NCBI GenBank assembly: GCA_016710165.1
Contig: JADJLJ010000002.1
Coordinates: 62,001 to 126,000 of the forward strand
DNA: 64,000 bases
From: Chitinophagaceae bacterium
GTDB lineage: Bacteria > Bacteroidota > Bacteroidia > Chitinophagales > Chitinophagaceae
Direction of reading: 5' to 3'
Shown here: piece after piece, positions 1 to 8,143 of the stretch
Position numbering within the stretch: position 1 is the first letter of the stretch
How the letters are laid out: every line of letters starts with the position of its first letter
The notes under the pieces: model-generated
What the model was told of the DNA's origin: nothing
Database searches by the model: none
What the model saw: the letters and a program-made list of their open reading frames with translations, nothing else
Program-made: the position numbers and the translations under genes

Positions 1-1197
1 CCCGAGAACGGTCAATGCATTCTCCGCGATCAGTTTGCGCATGAAAGGCACATGGCTGTTCAGGTCATTGGTTAAATTCTCCGTGTTGATGGGCTGCAGT
101 TTAGAAAGTCCGTACTGGTACTTTGCCATCAATACTTTTTTGCAGTGCATTTCAATATCGGCCCAGCTCAGTTTGCCGCTGTCTATCGCTGCTTTGATCT
201 TTGTGATGGACATCGGTACATCACCCGGTAAACAAAGCATGTCATTCCCGGCGATCAGTGATTCAACAGAAGCCTCGCCATTGGGGAAGAATTTCTTCAC
301 CCCCTGCATCTCCAGTGCATCTGTGAATGTAAGGCCCTGGTAACCCAGTTCATTCCGCATCAGGCCGGTAATATTATTTTTTGAAAGGGAGGTGGCCCTG
401 TTTGCCGTAGTGTCAATAGAAGGAATGTATAAATGGGCGATCATCACACTACCGATGCCTGCCTTAAATACCTGCCGGAAGGGATACAGTTCCAGCGATT
501 CCAGTTGTGCCATAGATTTATTGATCACCGGCAGGTCGTAATGCGAATCCACGGCCACATCCCCATGGCCCGGAAAATGTTTGGCGCATGCCATCACACC
601 GTTGTCCTGCATGCCCTTCATGTACTGGATGGCAAAGCTTGCCACTTTATATTTATCTTCTCCAAAGCTGCGGTCGTTTATCACCGGGTTATCCGGGTTG
701 TTGTTCACATCCACTACGGGTGCGTAGTTAACCTGTATGCCAACCCTTTTGCACTGTGCCGCAACGATCCTGCCGTACTGGTAAGCGATGTTCGAATCCT
801 GTACAGCACCCAGCATCATTTGCCTGGGCAGGGGGAGTACACTGTCTATCATACGCATGCCAACCCCCCATTCGGCATCAATGCACATGAGTATGGGGGT
901 TTTTGCCATGGCCTGCAGGCTGTTGATTATATTGGCCTGTTTTACCGGGCTTCCCTGGAAAAGGCAGATGCCGCCGATATTGTACTTCTTTATCAGTTCG
1001 GCCACGGCGCTGTCGAAAAATGTGACCGTCTTTGTCCGCATATCGATCGTCGATAGCCGGACCACCATCAGCTGGGCGATCTGTTCATCGGGACTGAGGG
1101 TCTTGAAAACACTGTCTGCCCACCGGGAAGCGGAATTTTGCTGTGCAAATGACTGAAGGGCTACAGGCAACGATAAAATCAGCAGGATCTTCCGCAT
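1..1197 (-). CDS. Glycoside hydrolase family 3 protein, NagZ-like (C-terminus outside window)
   Basis: Secreted beta-N-acetylhexosaminidase-like GH3 enzyme, expected to trim N-acetylglucosamine from peptidoglycan fragments or chitin oligomers in the periplasm. Reading the minus strand from the ATG at 1197 gives a signal peptide ending in SFAQ, then a GH3 barrel. The NagZ-type His/Asp catalytic loop KHFPGHGD is present (H211, D213), followed by VDSH. The predicted nucleophile is D293 in FTDALEM. About 399 codons are visible and the frame is open at base 1, so the 3' end lies outside. In many Bacteroidota such enzymes carry a C-terminal extra domain or a fused serine hydrolase; this cannot be judged here. 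It is divergent from mutL with a 61-bp gap. Family call is firm; exact substrate is inferred. Confidence 0.9.
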   Translation of the reverse strand, partial: MRKILLILSLPVALQSFAQQNSASRWADSVFKTLSPDEQIAQLMVVRLSTIDMRTKTVTFFDSAVAELIKKYNIGGICLFQGSPVKQANIINSLQAMAKTPILMCIDAEWGVGMRMIDSVLPLPRQMMLGAVQDSNIAYQYGRIVAAQCKRVGIQVNYAPVVDVNNNPDNPVINDRSFGEDKYKVASFAIQYMKGMQDNGVMACAKHFPGHGDVAVDSHYDLPVINKSMAQLESLELYPFRQVFKAGIGSVMIAHLYIPSIDTTANRATSLSKNNITGLMRNELGYQGLTFTDALEMQGVKKFFPNGEASVESLIAGNDMLCLPGDVPMSITKIKAAIDSGKLSWADIEMHCKKVLMAKYQYGLSKLQPINTENLTNDLNSHVPFMRKLIAENALTVLG

Positions 1198-1231
1198 GTT
1201 GGTTAAAAATTTTATACTGGAAAGGATGTGT

Positions 1232-1239
1232 TATTTTTG
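1232..1239 (+). promoter_or_regulatory. Candidate -7 promoter box for mutL
   Basis: TATTTTTG matches the Bacteroidota -7 consensus TAnnTTTG exactly, about 20 bases before the mutL start. A TTTT at 1210-1213 sits 18 bases upstream, a weak -33 element. It lies in the short divergent gap with the GH3 gene. Confidence 0.4.
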
Positions 1240-1258
1240 ACGTCCTAAATTACCGAAT

Positions 1259-3115
1259 TTGCCTGATATCATTCAATTATTGCCCGATAACATTGCCAAC
1301 CAGATCGCTGCCGGAGAAGTGATCCAGCGGCCGGCCAGTGCGGTGAAGGAATTGCTGGAAAATGCGGTGGATGCCGGGGCGGATGAAATAAAGCTCATCG
1401 TGAATGATGCCGGCAAATCCCTGATACAGGTCATTGACAATGGACGGGGCATGAGTGAGACAGATGCACGGATGGCTTTTGAGCGGCATGCCACTTCCAA
1501 GATAAAGAATATTGAAGACCTGTTCCGGATCCGGACCATGGGCTTCCGCGGTGAGGCGCTGGCAAGTATTGCGGCGGTAGGGCAGGTGGAATTAAAAACG
1601 AAAAGAGCAGGGGATGAAACGGGTGTTTATATTGAAATAGAGAACAGCCATGTGGTCAAACAGGAACCCATTGCAGCACCCACCGGAACCAGCATTGCCA
1701 TGAAGAACCTTTTCTTCAATGTACCCGCAAGGCGGAATTTTTTAAAAAGCAATGCAGCCGAGCTCCGGCACATCCTGGATGAGTTCATACGGGTGGCCAT
1801 GTCCTTCCCGGAGATATTCTTCTCTCTATCCAGCAATGGCCAGCAGGTATTTCACCTGGAAAAGGGCAGCATGAAGCAGCGCATTGTGCAGATCCTGGGA
1901 AACAGTTATGCTGCCAAACTGGTACCGGTACAGGAACAAACGGATTACATGAACATTTATGGTTTTGTGGGAAAACCGGAAACAGCAAAGAAGACAAGGG
2001 GAGACCAGTATTTTTTTGTGAATAACCGGTTCATCAAAAGCGCTTACCTGAATCATGCAGTGATGAATGCGTTTGACGGGATGATCGCAAAGGACAGCTT
2101 CCCCATGTACACGTTGTTCATCGACCTGGATCCTTCCCAGGTGGATATCAATGTGCATCCCACCAAGCAGGAGATAAAATTCGAGGATGAAAAGATCGTA
2201 TATGCTTTTGTGCAGAGTGCGGTAAAACATGCGCTGGCACAGTTCAGCATAACACCCACGCTGGATTTTGAACTGGATCCTTCCATTCAAAGCCTGGATG
2301 CGGTAACGAAGCCGTTCACAGAAGAAAAAAAATCATCCGCTTCTGCCTCCTCGCTCTATAAAACATTTACCCAGAAACATCAATCTCATTTTATAGAGAG
2401 TAAGAGTGAACTCAAGCACTGGAAGGAGATCCAGAGCGGAGCCGAAGGATATGAGCCGGGAAAAAAGCTGACCGATGATCGTTGGCCGTTGACCGGGGGA
2501 GAGACTGCTGGAACGCAGCAGCTACACCCGGTCAATGATCAACGCCCAACGACTGACAACCTTCTTCAACTGCATAACAGTTTTATTGTTGTTCAAACCG
2601 GCAGGGGTTATTATCTCGTTCACCAGCAAAATGCCCATGAGCGGATATTGTATGAACGCTTTGGTGCTGCCATCGGCGGAAAGCCCATTGCCACCCAGCA
2701 AAGTTTATTCCCTGCAACCATGGAACTAGCTGCCGCTGATGCGGTTTTGCTGAATGAACTGCTGCCTGACCTCAGCCATTTGGGTTATTTACTGGAACCC
2801 TTTGGCAACAATACTTTTGTGATACAGGGAACCCCTGCCGATGTGGACCAGGGAAATGAAAAAACGGCCATTGAAAGGATGCTGGAGCAATACAAGCACT
2901 TCAGCAGCGATCTTAAATTCAGCAAAAGGGAAAAATTACTGCGCTCACTCGCTTTGCAGCAATCCATTAAACCAGGTACTGCGTTAACCGAAAAAGAAAT
3001 GAAGGCATTGGTGGAAGACCTGTTCAGCTGCAGCATACCCAACAGTACAGCCAATGGCAAACCAACGTACCTGGAGTTTAAGAAAGATGAACTGGAGAAG
3101 ATATTTGGGAGGTAG
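1259..3115 (+). CDS. mutL: DNA mismatch repair protein MutL
   Basis: MutL couples mismatch recognition by MutS to strand removal. The N-terminal GHKL ATPase is complete: the E/N motif in ELLENAVDAG (near residue 34), DNGRGM near 60, GFRGEAL near 95, and the transducer region with VPARR. The C-terminal dimerisation domain follows a long low-complexity linker (about residues 340-440). The start is the TTG at 1259: an in-frame stop lies at 1238-1240, and the ATPase begins canonically at DIIQLLPDNIANQIAAGEV. In the C-terminal domain the endonuclease motif DQHA(x2)E(x4)E reads HQQNAHERILYE (H455 to E466), so the first Asp and the His are replaced. The nicking activity may be lost or altered. The 618-aa length is normal. 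The linker contains an inverted repeat at 2481-2550. Confidence 0.97.
   Translation: MPDIIQLLPDNIANQIAAGEVIQRPASAVKELLENAVDAGADEIKLIVNDAGKSLIQVIDNGRGMSETDARMAFERHATSKIKNIEDLFRIRTMGFRGEALASIAAVGQVELKTKRAGDETGVYIEIENSHVVKQEPIAAPTGTSIAMKNLFFNVPARRNFLKSNAAELRHILDEFIRVAMSFPEIFFSLSSNGQQVFHLEKGSMKQRIVQILGNSYAAKLVPVQEQTDYMNIYGFVGKPETAKKTRGDQYFFVNNRFIKSAYLNHAVMNAFDGMIAKDSFPMYTLFIDLDPSQVDINVHPTKQEIKFEDEKIVYAFVQSAVKHALAQFSITPTLDFELDPSIQSLDAVTKPFTEEKKSSASASSLYKTFTQKHQSHFIESKSELKHWKEIQSGAEGYEPGKKLTDDRWPLTGGETAGTQQLHPVNDQRPTTDNLLQLHNSFIVVQTGRGYYLVHQQNAHERILYERFGAAIGGKPIATQQSLFPATMELAAADAVLLNELLPDLSHLGYLLEPFGNNTFVIQGTPADVDQGNEKTAIERMLEQYKHFSSDLKFSKREKLLRSLALQQSIKPGTALTEKEMKALVEDLFSCSIPNSTANGKPTYLEFKKDELEKIFGR
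2481..2550. repeat. Imperfect inverted repeat inside the mutL linker
   Basis: The left arm at 2481-2497 (gttggccgttgaccggg) is repeated in reverse complement at 2527-2550 with 7 extra bases. The centre is itself partly palindromic (ctgctg gaa cgcagcag). It is translated in frame as part of the ATPase-to-C-domain linker, where extra residues would be tolerated. Confidence 0.55.
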
Positions 3116-3149
3116 AATGAAGATCAAACAGGCTTACCGGAGCTCTTCT

Positions 3150-3995
3150 TTAATCCGTATCAATAACAACCATGCTGGCTAAGGATCTTTTCTCTTCGTC
3201 CAGGATATACATCAGTTTTTTCAACATTTCCCTGTATTGTATTGTTTTTCCGTGCTGCGTCTCAATATTGATATACCGCCTGTTTTTTTCGCCATAATGC
3301 ACACTGAGCGAACCATCTTTAAAAACGTTCACATTATCCTGTAAAATGCTGTTATAACCCAGGGCAGCCATTTTATTATAGATGATCTGGTCTGTTGTCA
3401 GTGCAATGTCATCTATGTCCTGCCATTCGTCTGCATATACCAGGCTGGCATCAGTTTGTCTCTTGCCTCCCGGGAGGTAGGTCTTAACAGAAAAATCACC
3501 ATCGGTATTATTGTGGAGTGCGATCAGGCAGGAGATACTGTCTGGTATCAGTTGCAGGAGTTGTGCGGCAAATTTTTCCACTTCGGTCACTGCAAGCGGA
3601 TTTATCTTTCCCTTCGCTTTCAGGGTAAGCATAATGCCGGAACGGGAAAATATCCGGTTGGGGTCGAAGGTATATACCACCCCTTTGAACGGGAAACTGA
3701 TGTTTCGCTGGGCATTGTTCTCGATCTTTATCAGTAACCCGCCCCTTTCTTCCAAAACGGCCCGTGCCGCTTTCACGGCAGTCATTTCATCGTCATGTAA
3801 ATTGATGCAGCAGGTATTTATGAATTCACCATACTGTGCCACTTTAATTGAAATGATCCTGTCCCCGAGTTTATGCGTAATTGTTTTTTCAGATGGAGTA
3901 AAGGCCTTCGGGTCTGCTCCAACGGGAGCTTTTTCCAGGTTGCTTACTCCGAGTGCTGTGGTTGTCAGAGAAAAAAACAAGTACAGGCCGTGCAT
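3150..3995 (-). CDS. Secreted protein, possible M14/AstE-like zinc peptidase
   Basis: I do not recognise a named family. A hydrophobic N-terminus (residues 3-16) suggests export. The residue pattern resembles zinc carboxypeptidases and succinylglutamate-desuccinylase-like enzymes: H67xxE70 in INLHDDE, then an Asn-Arg pair in FDPNR (N113, R114), then H161 in ALHNNTDG, then E245 in YINIETQHG. In M14 enzymes the equivalents are HxxE for zinc, NR for the substrate carboxylate, a third zinc His, and the catalytic Glu. The spacing is plausible, but the assignment is an inference from motifs only. It stands alone between mutL (convergent, 34-bp gap) and a PKD protein. The ATG at 3995 is the only start giving a leader peptide. 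Confidence 0.6.
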   Translation of the reverse strand: MHGLYLFFSLTTTALGVSNLEKAPVGADPKAFTPSEKTITHKLGDRIISIKVAQYGEFINTCCINLHDDEMTAVKAARAVLEERGGLLIKIENNAQRNISFPFKGVVYTFDPNRIFSRSGIMLTLKAKGKINPLAVTEVEKFAAQLLQLIPDSISCLIALHNNTDGDFSVKTYLPGGKRQTDASLVYADEWQDIDDIALTTDQIIYNKMAALGYNSILQDNVNVFKDGSLSVHYGEKNRRYINIETQHGKTIQYREMLKKLMYILDEEKRSLASMVVIDTD

Positions 3996-4135
3996 CAGCG
4001 GTTACATTTACAACAAATATATCCTTATCTTTTTTACTGTTTTCAGGATACTAACAGGTGTTGATAAAATGGATATGATCAGCCGGGATCATATTCCGCA
4101 GCGATACCGGCGGGTTGCCGGCTGATCTCCTGATC

Positions 4136-4170
4136 AAAAAAAGCCTGCAACATCTCTGTTACAGGCTTTT
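4136..4170 (-). terminator. Rho-independent terminator after the PKD protein gene
   Basis: The stem aaaagcctgcaaca (4139-4152) and tgttacaggctttt (4157-4170) with loop tctc has one G-T pair. On the minus strand it is followed by a run of T. It lies 20 bases beyond the stop at 4191. The other side also ends in T, so it could work both ways. Confidence 0.75.
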
Positions 4171-4190
4171 GCTTTTAATAACCCCAGGTA

Positions 4191-6725
4191 TTACAATTTT
4201 TGAAACCTTGCATAACAGACATGGTTTCCATAAATCAGTTTGATGGTGTATAAGCCGGCTGGCAGGTTGTTAACAGTAAAAGTCACCAGGTTAAGTCCCG
4301 AAACCCCCTGCTGATGTTTTTCCCTCACCAGCACGTTCTGGCTGTTGTACATGTACGCATGGATCATTTCCGGTTGCGATAAGGTCACATTCACATTCAC
4401 TACGGAGGATGCCGGGTTCGGGAATGCCTGTAGCAGGCAGGCGTTGGACACCTGGGTAATATGGATTATCCTGCAGAACTCTTTCACACAACCGCCCAGT
4501 GTAACCGCCCGTAAGCATACATTATAATAACCGGTATCCTGGAACAGGTAAGTGGGGTTATTCTGGTGCAGTACCACATTTGGTGTGCCGGCAGGGCTGT
4601 TCAACCGCCTGATGGTCCAGGTTTGATCAAGGATCGGGTAGTTTGAATTGGCGTAGAAATGTATCTTGTTCGGTATCTGCGGATCGGGCTGGTAATTATA
4701 AGTCACATGCACACTGTCGCAGTTGATCTGCTGTGTTACCTGGATCGTTTTACAGGTGGTGGATGCACAGTTTGGTCCACGCCATACAGTCAGGCAGGCA
4801 GTGTATGTGCCGGGCTGCGCATACTGGTGGGTAGCGATCATGCTTTGACTGCCGGTTCCGTCACCAAATGTCCAGGTGTATTGCGCAGAACTGTTTTGAT
4901 AAGCGGGTATGAATGTGAAGGTCTGGCTGTTGGCAGTTGACCGTACAAAATTAAAATTGCTCTGGTTGTTGCATGGCGGCGGTGGATTGGGAATAAGTAT
5001 GCTGTCGCATTTTTCCTTTACACAGTTTGGTCCGAATGTTATCTTGAGGCAAACACGGTAGCGGCCCGGTTGTGCATATTCATGAACTGCATTCCATGTG
5101 GTGGCCGATGTGCCATCACCGAATGTCCACACAGCAGTGGCTGCAGCCGTAGGTGAAACGGTAAGATTAGTGAAATAAACCTTCCGCGGATTGGTTTGAT
5201 CCGGTTGCCAGCTGAAATTAACGGGTACATTGCATGGCGGGGGATTTACCACTACCTGTTTACAGAACTCAGCCACACAGGAAGCAGGAGTTGTGTTGAC
5301 ATTTCTTTTTACCCGTATGCAAACGGTATAGTTACCGGCCTGTGCATAGTTATGAGTCGGGTTGGCTACATTGGGGTCGCTCTGCAATCCGCTAACGGAA
5401 GTGCCGTCACCAAATGTCCACCTTACTGAATCGGATGGCAGAATGGGATTGGTCAGGTTGGTGAACTTGATGCGTAACGGATGATTGGGATCGGGTTGTG
5501 AACTGAAATAAGCCTGCAGGTTACAAAGCGGGGGATGTACCACTACCTGTTTGCAGAATTCAGCTACACAGGGGTTTGGTGTTGTGTTCAGGTTTTTCTT
5601 CACCCGGATACAAACCGTATATGTTCCTGCCTGTGCATAAATATGTGTTGGATTTGCCACATTCGGGTCGCTTTGCAATCCGCTTATGGAAGTGCCATCG
5701 CCAAATGTCCACCTTACCGAATCGGATGGATGGATGGGTACGCTCATGTTGGTGAACTTGATGCGCAACGGATGTAACGGATCGGGTTGTGAAACGAAAT
5801 AAGCCTGCAGGTTACAACCGGTGGTTACCACAATGGTCTTGCAGATCTCGCTTACACAAGGAGTAGTTCCTGTGGTATTATTTCTTTTCACCCGCAGGCA
5901 AACGGTGTAAACGCCGGGTTGATTATACGTATGAACCGGGTTGGCTACTGTTGGATCGCCCTGGATACCATTCACGGAAGATCCGTCGCCAAATGTCCAG
6001 CGTACAGAATCAGTGGGTGATACCGGGGTGGTTGTGTTATGGAACTCGAATCGTAACGGATTGGTTGGTGTAACATTCCAGTTGAAATTGGCCTGCAGGT
6101 TACAGGGCGATGTTACCACAATGGTCTTGCAGATCTCACTCACACATGGATTGGGGGTGGAGTTCACGATCCGCTTTACCCGCAGGCAAACGGTATAGGT
6201 GCCCGGCTGTGCGTAAATATGAACGGGGTTGGCTGCTGCGGGATTGCCCATGATCCCATTTACGGAACTGCCGTCCCCAAATGTCCAGCGTACCGAATCA
6301 GAAGGTAATACCGGGGCGCTTGTGTTATGGAACTCTATCCGTAAAGGATTGGTTGCCGTTGCGGTCCAGGTATAATTTGCCTGCAGGTTGCAGGGAGGCG
6401 CTATGATCACATTCTTTGTAAAGGATTGTGTACACTGCGGAACGCCATTGGGGTTATATAAAACAACGGTATGAACAACTGCATAGGTACCCGGGTTTGC
6501 ATAACTGTGCGTGGGAGATATCGTATTATCAACCGGACTACCATCACCAAAATTCCAGTGATGGGCCACGGTTGGGGCGCCTACCGCCATTGCCGGGTTG
6601 AACTTAACGGTATTTGCATTAAGGTATTGAACGGCAAATTCGGCATTGCATGCAGTGCCTTGTGCCTGGGTCTTTAAACTGAATGCTGAAATGACCAGCA
6701 GCAGGAGGGTAAAAATTCTTTTCAT
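4191..6725 (-). CDS. PKD-repeat protein with T9SS type A sorting domain
   Basis: Large exported surface or secreted protein. The start MKRIFTLLLLVISAF (6725) gives a standard signal peptide ending in TQAQG; an ATG three codons earlier is less likely. Eight tandem Ig-like PKD modules of about 95 residues follow. Seven carry the FGDG(T/S) hallmark; the eighth is degenerate. Modules 2-5 begin with CNLQA and are nearly identical, each with paired cysteines. The last 80 residues (from ACLLQAFPNPASS, ending in YARFQKL) form a Por-secretion-tail domain that directs export by T9SS and removal of the tail. PKD arrays usually act as spacers or adhesive stalks; no catalytic domain is present. Function beyond a structural or adhesin role is unknown. 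Confidence 0.88.
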   Translation of the reverse strand: MKRIFTLLLLVISAFSLKTQAQGTACNAEFAVQYLNANTVKFNPAMAVGAPTVAHHWNFGDGSPVDNTISPTHSYANPGTYAVVHTVVLYNPNGVPQCTQSFTKNVIIAPPCNLQANYTWTATATNPLRIEFHNTSAPVLPSDSVRWTFGDGSSVNGIMGNPAAANPVHIYAQPGTYTVCLRVKRIVNSTPNPCVSEICKTIVVTSPCNLQANFNWNVTPTNPLRFEFHNTTTPVSPTDSVRWTFGDGSSVNGIQGDPTVANPVHTYNQPGVYTVCLRVKRNNTTGTTPCVSEICKTIVVTTGCNLQAYFVSQPDPLHPLRIKFTNMSVPIHPSDSVRWTFGDGTSISGLQSDPNVANPTHIYAQAGTYTVCIRVKKNLNTTPNPCVAEFCKQVVVHPPLCNLQAYFSSQPDPNHPLRIKFTNLTNPILPSDSVRWTFGDGTSVSGLQSDPNVANPTHNYAQAGNYTVCIRVKRNVNTTPASCVAEFCKQVVVNPPPCNVPVNFSWQPDQTNPRKVYFTNLTVSPTAAATAVWTFGDGTSATTWNAVHEYAQPGRYRVCLKITFGPNCVKEKCDSILIPNPPPPCNNQSNFNFVRSTANSQTFTFIPAYQNSSAQYTWTFGDGTGSQSMIATHQYAQPGTYTACLTVWRGPNCASTTCKTIQVTQQINCDSVHVTYNYQPDPQIPNKIHFYANSNYPILDQTWTIRRLNSPAGTPNVVLHQNNPTYLFQDTGYYNVCLRAVTLGGCVKEFCRIIHITQVSNACLLQAFPNPASSVVNVNVTLSQPEMIHAYMYNSQNVLVREKHQQGVSGLNLVTFTVNNLPAGLYTIKLIYGNHVCYARFQKL
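5223..6395. repeat. Four tandem DNA repeats of about 289 bp encoding PKD modules
   Basis: The landmark gcctgcaggtt recurs near 6379, 6090, 5802 and 5512, and the next module border is near 5223, so the period is 288-291 bp. Sequence between copies is closely similar (for example the block around ccaaatgtcca in each). This suggests recent duplication or gene conversion and possible copy-number variation. Confidence 0.8.
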
Positions 6726-6816
6726 AACAATCATTTTAGTTGAAGGGTAAAGAGTTTTTCGGTCGTAAAAGGTAGATACGATGGGGTGGGGATCTGTTGC
6801 CTGAACCGTAAAAATA

Positions 6817-8112
6817 TTAATATTTTTCCCGGATTCCTACTAAAAACTGCTCTACGGCTTTCCGTACCGGGGTGGCGCCGGTACTGTAATTATTGGCTAA
6901 AACAGAGAAGATGAGGAGCTTTCCTTTTTTGGTGATCATATAACCGCTTAAGGCGCAGTTGTTACTGAGTGTACCGGTCTTTGCGTAGATGAAACCGCTT
7001 TCTTTTTTGTAATATGAAGACAAGGTTCCGGTGCCGCCGGTGGGTAAAATATTTTTCACCCTGTCCCAGCCAAATTCATTCCTCATTTTGTGGAGGATAT
7101 AAACAAAGGATTGCGGGGTAAATAAATTGTAACGGCTCAGCCCGCTGCCATCCACCCACCTGGGCTTTTGCGGAACGTCTTTTAAGTCCAGCTTTAATAA
7201 GGTATCAATGATGGCTTCATCACTCATGTAACCAAGCCGTTCGTTGCTTGCCATCAACAAGGTTTGTTCCGCAAAAAAATTATCACTGCGGTACATCATG
7301 GGTTTAAAGAGTGAGTCGGAGGGTTGGGAGTGGATTATTAATTTTCCAGGCTTATCATATATCCACCAATCTAAGCCAAGTTTGATTTTTAATGTATCTT
7401 CCAGCAATGACTGAATATCTGCAGAAGTTGGTCTTATTGGCACATCTTTGTTTTTCTGATTGCCTTTAACAAAAACAAAATGGTTATCCTCGAATCCTTT
7501 AATTAGTTCAAAGCCTGTTTTCAATTTTTCCATCACTGTAATTTGTTTCTGATAGAATGTAGGATAAACATGTATACTGTCCTGGTTAATCCATTTTACA
7601 GTAACGATATTTCCGTAAACAGGAAAACTGCTTCTTTGAGCCATGTAACTTTCTTTATAATCATTCCATGCCCATCCATTCCCTAAAAAATCTTTGTATA
7701 AAAAAGCTTCCGATAGATAAATATTTTTTTGCGTTTTTAAAAAATCTAATACTGGCTGATTTCTAAATTCGCTGAGTAAAAAAGTAGGATCCCCCGAAGG
7801 CTCAACTATAGTTGAATCTCCTTTCATCTGATACTTCAATCCCGCCAAACTATCTCCCAGGTACTTCATCCCTGCGTACAGCGTAAACAATTTGGTATTA
7901 CTGGCCGGGATGAAATTCTTTGTCGCATTGTGATTATACCAATATTTACCAGTTTCCGGTTCGAAAATGCTGATGCCGATATGGCCGGTGCGGATGGCAG
8001 TATCTTTTAATAAAAGGGTATTGGCCTGCCTGGAGACCTGTTTGGATACGGAGCAGGATGCCAGTATGAATATCGAACAAGGAACAAGGAATAACGAATG
8101 TTGAAGTTTCAT
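6817..8112 (-). CDS. dacB: D-alanyl-D-alanine carboxypeptidase/endopeptidase (PBP4, S13 family)
   Basis: Class C penicillin-binding protein that trims or cuts peptidoglycan cross-links in the periplasm. All three serine motifs are present: S71-N-T-K74 in PASNTKLF, the SxN motif in YRSDNFFAEQ, and KTG in AKTGTLSNN. The N-terminus is a lipoprotein signal with lipobox LASC (C20), so it is probably membrane-anchored rather than freely periplasmic. Length (431 aa) is slightly shorter than the E. coli enzyme. It follows the arginase-fold gene on the same strand after a 23-bp gap made wholly of an AT-rich repeat, so the two may be co-transcribed. Confidence 0.93.
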   Translation of the reverse strand: MKLQHSLFLVPCSIFILASCSVSKQVSRQANTLLLKDTAIRTGHIGISIFEPETGKYWYNHNATKNFIPASNTKLFTLYAGMKYLGDSLAGLKYQMKGDSTIVEPSGDPTFLLSEFRNQPVLDFLKTQKNIYLSEAFLYKDFLGNGWAWNDYKESYMAQRSSFPVYGNIVTVKWINQDSIHVYPTFYQKQITVMEKLKTGFELIKGFEDNHFVFVKGNQKNKDVPIRPTSADIQSLLEDTLKIKLGLDWWIYDKPGKLIIHSQPSDSLFKPMMYRSDNFFAEQTLLMASNERLGYMSDEAIIDTLLKLDLKDVPQKPRWVDGSGLSRYNLFTPQSFVYILHKMRNEFGWDRVKNILPTGGTGTLSSYYKKESGFIYAKTGTLSNNCALSGYMITKKGKLLIFSVLANNYSTGATPVRKAVEQFLVGIREKY

Positions 8113-8143
8113 TCTTAATTCTTCATTTTTGATTTTTAATTCC
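8111..8143. repeat. AT-rich repeat tract between the arginase-like gene and dacB
   Basis: On the minus strand it reads as alternating gaattaaaaat / gaattaag units, the same kind of tract as at 23173-23200. It fills the gap between the two genes and supplies the last codon (AAT) and stop (TAA) of the arginase-fold gene. Confidence 0.6.

Noticed and set aside
433..1056. Plus-strand frame of 207 codons
   Set aside because: It is the shadow of the GH3 gene, which has signal peptide and catalytic motifs on the other strand.
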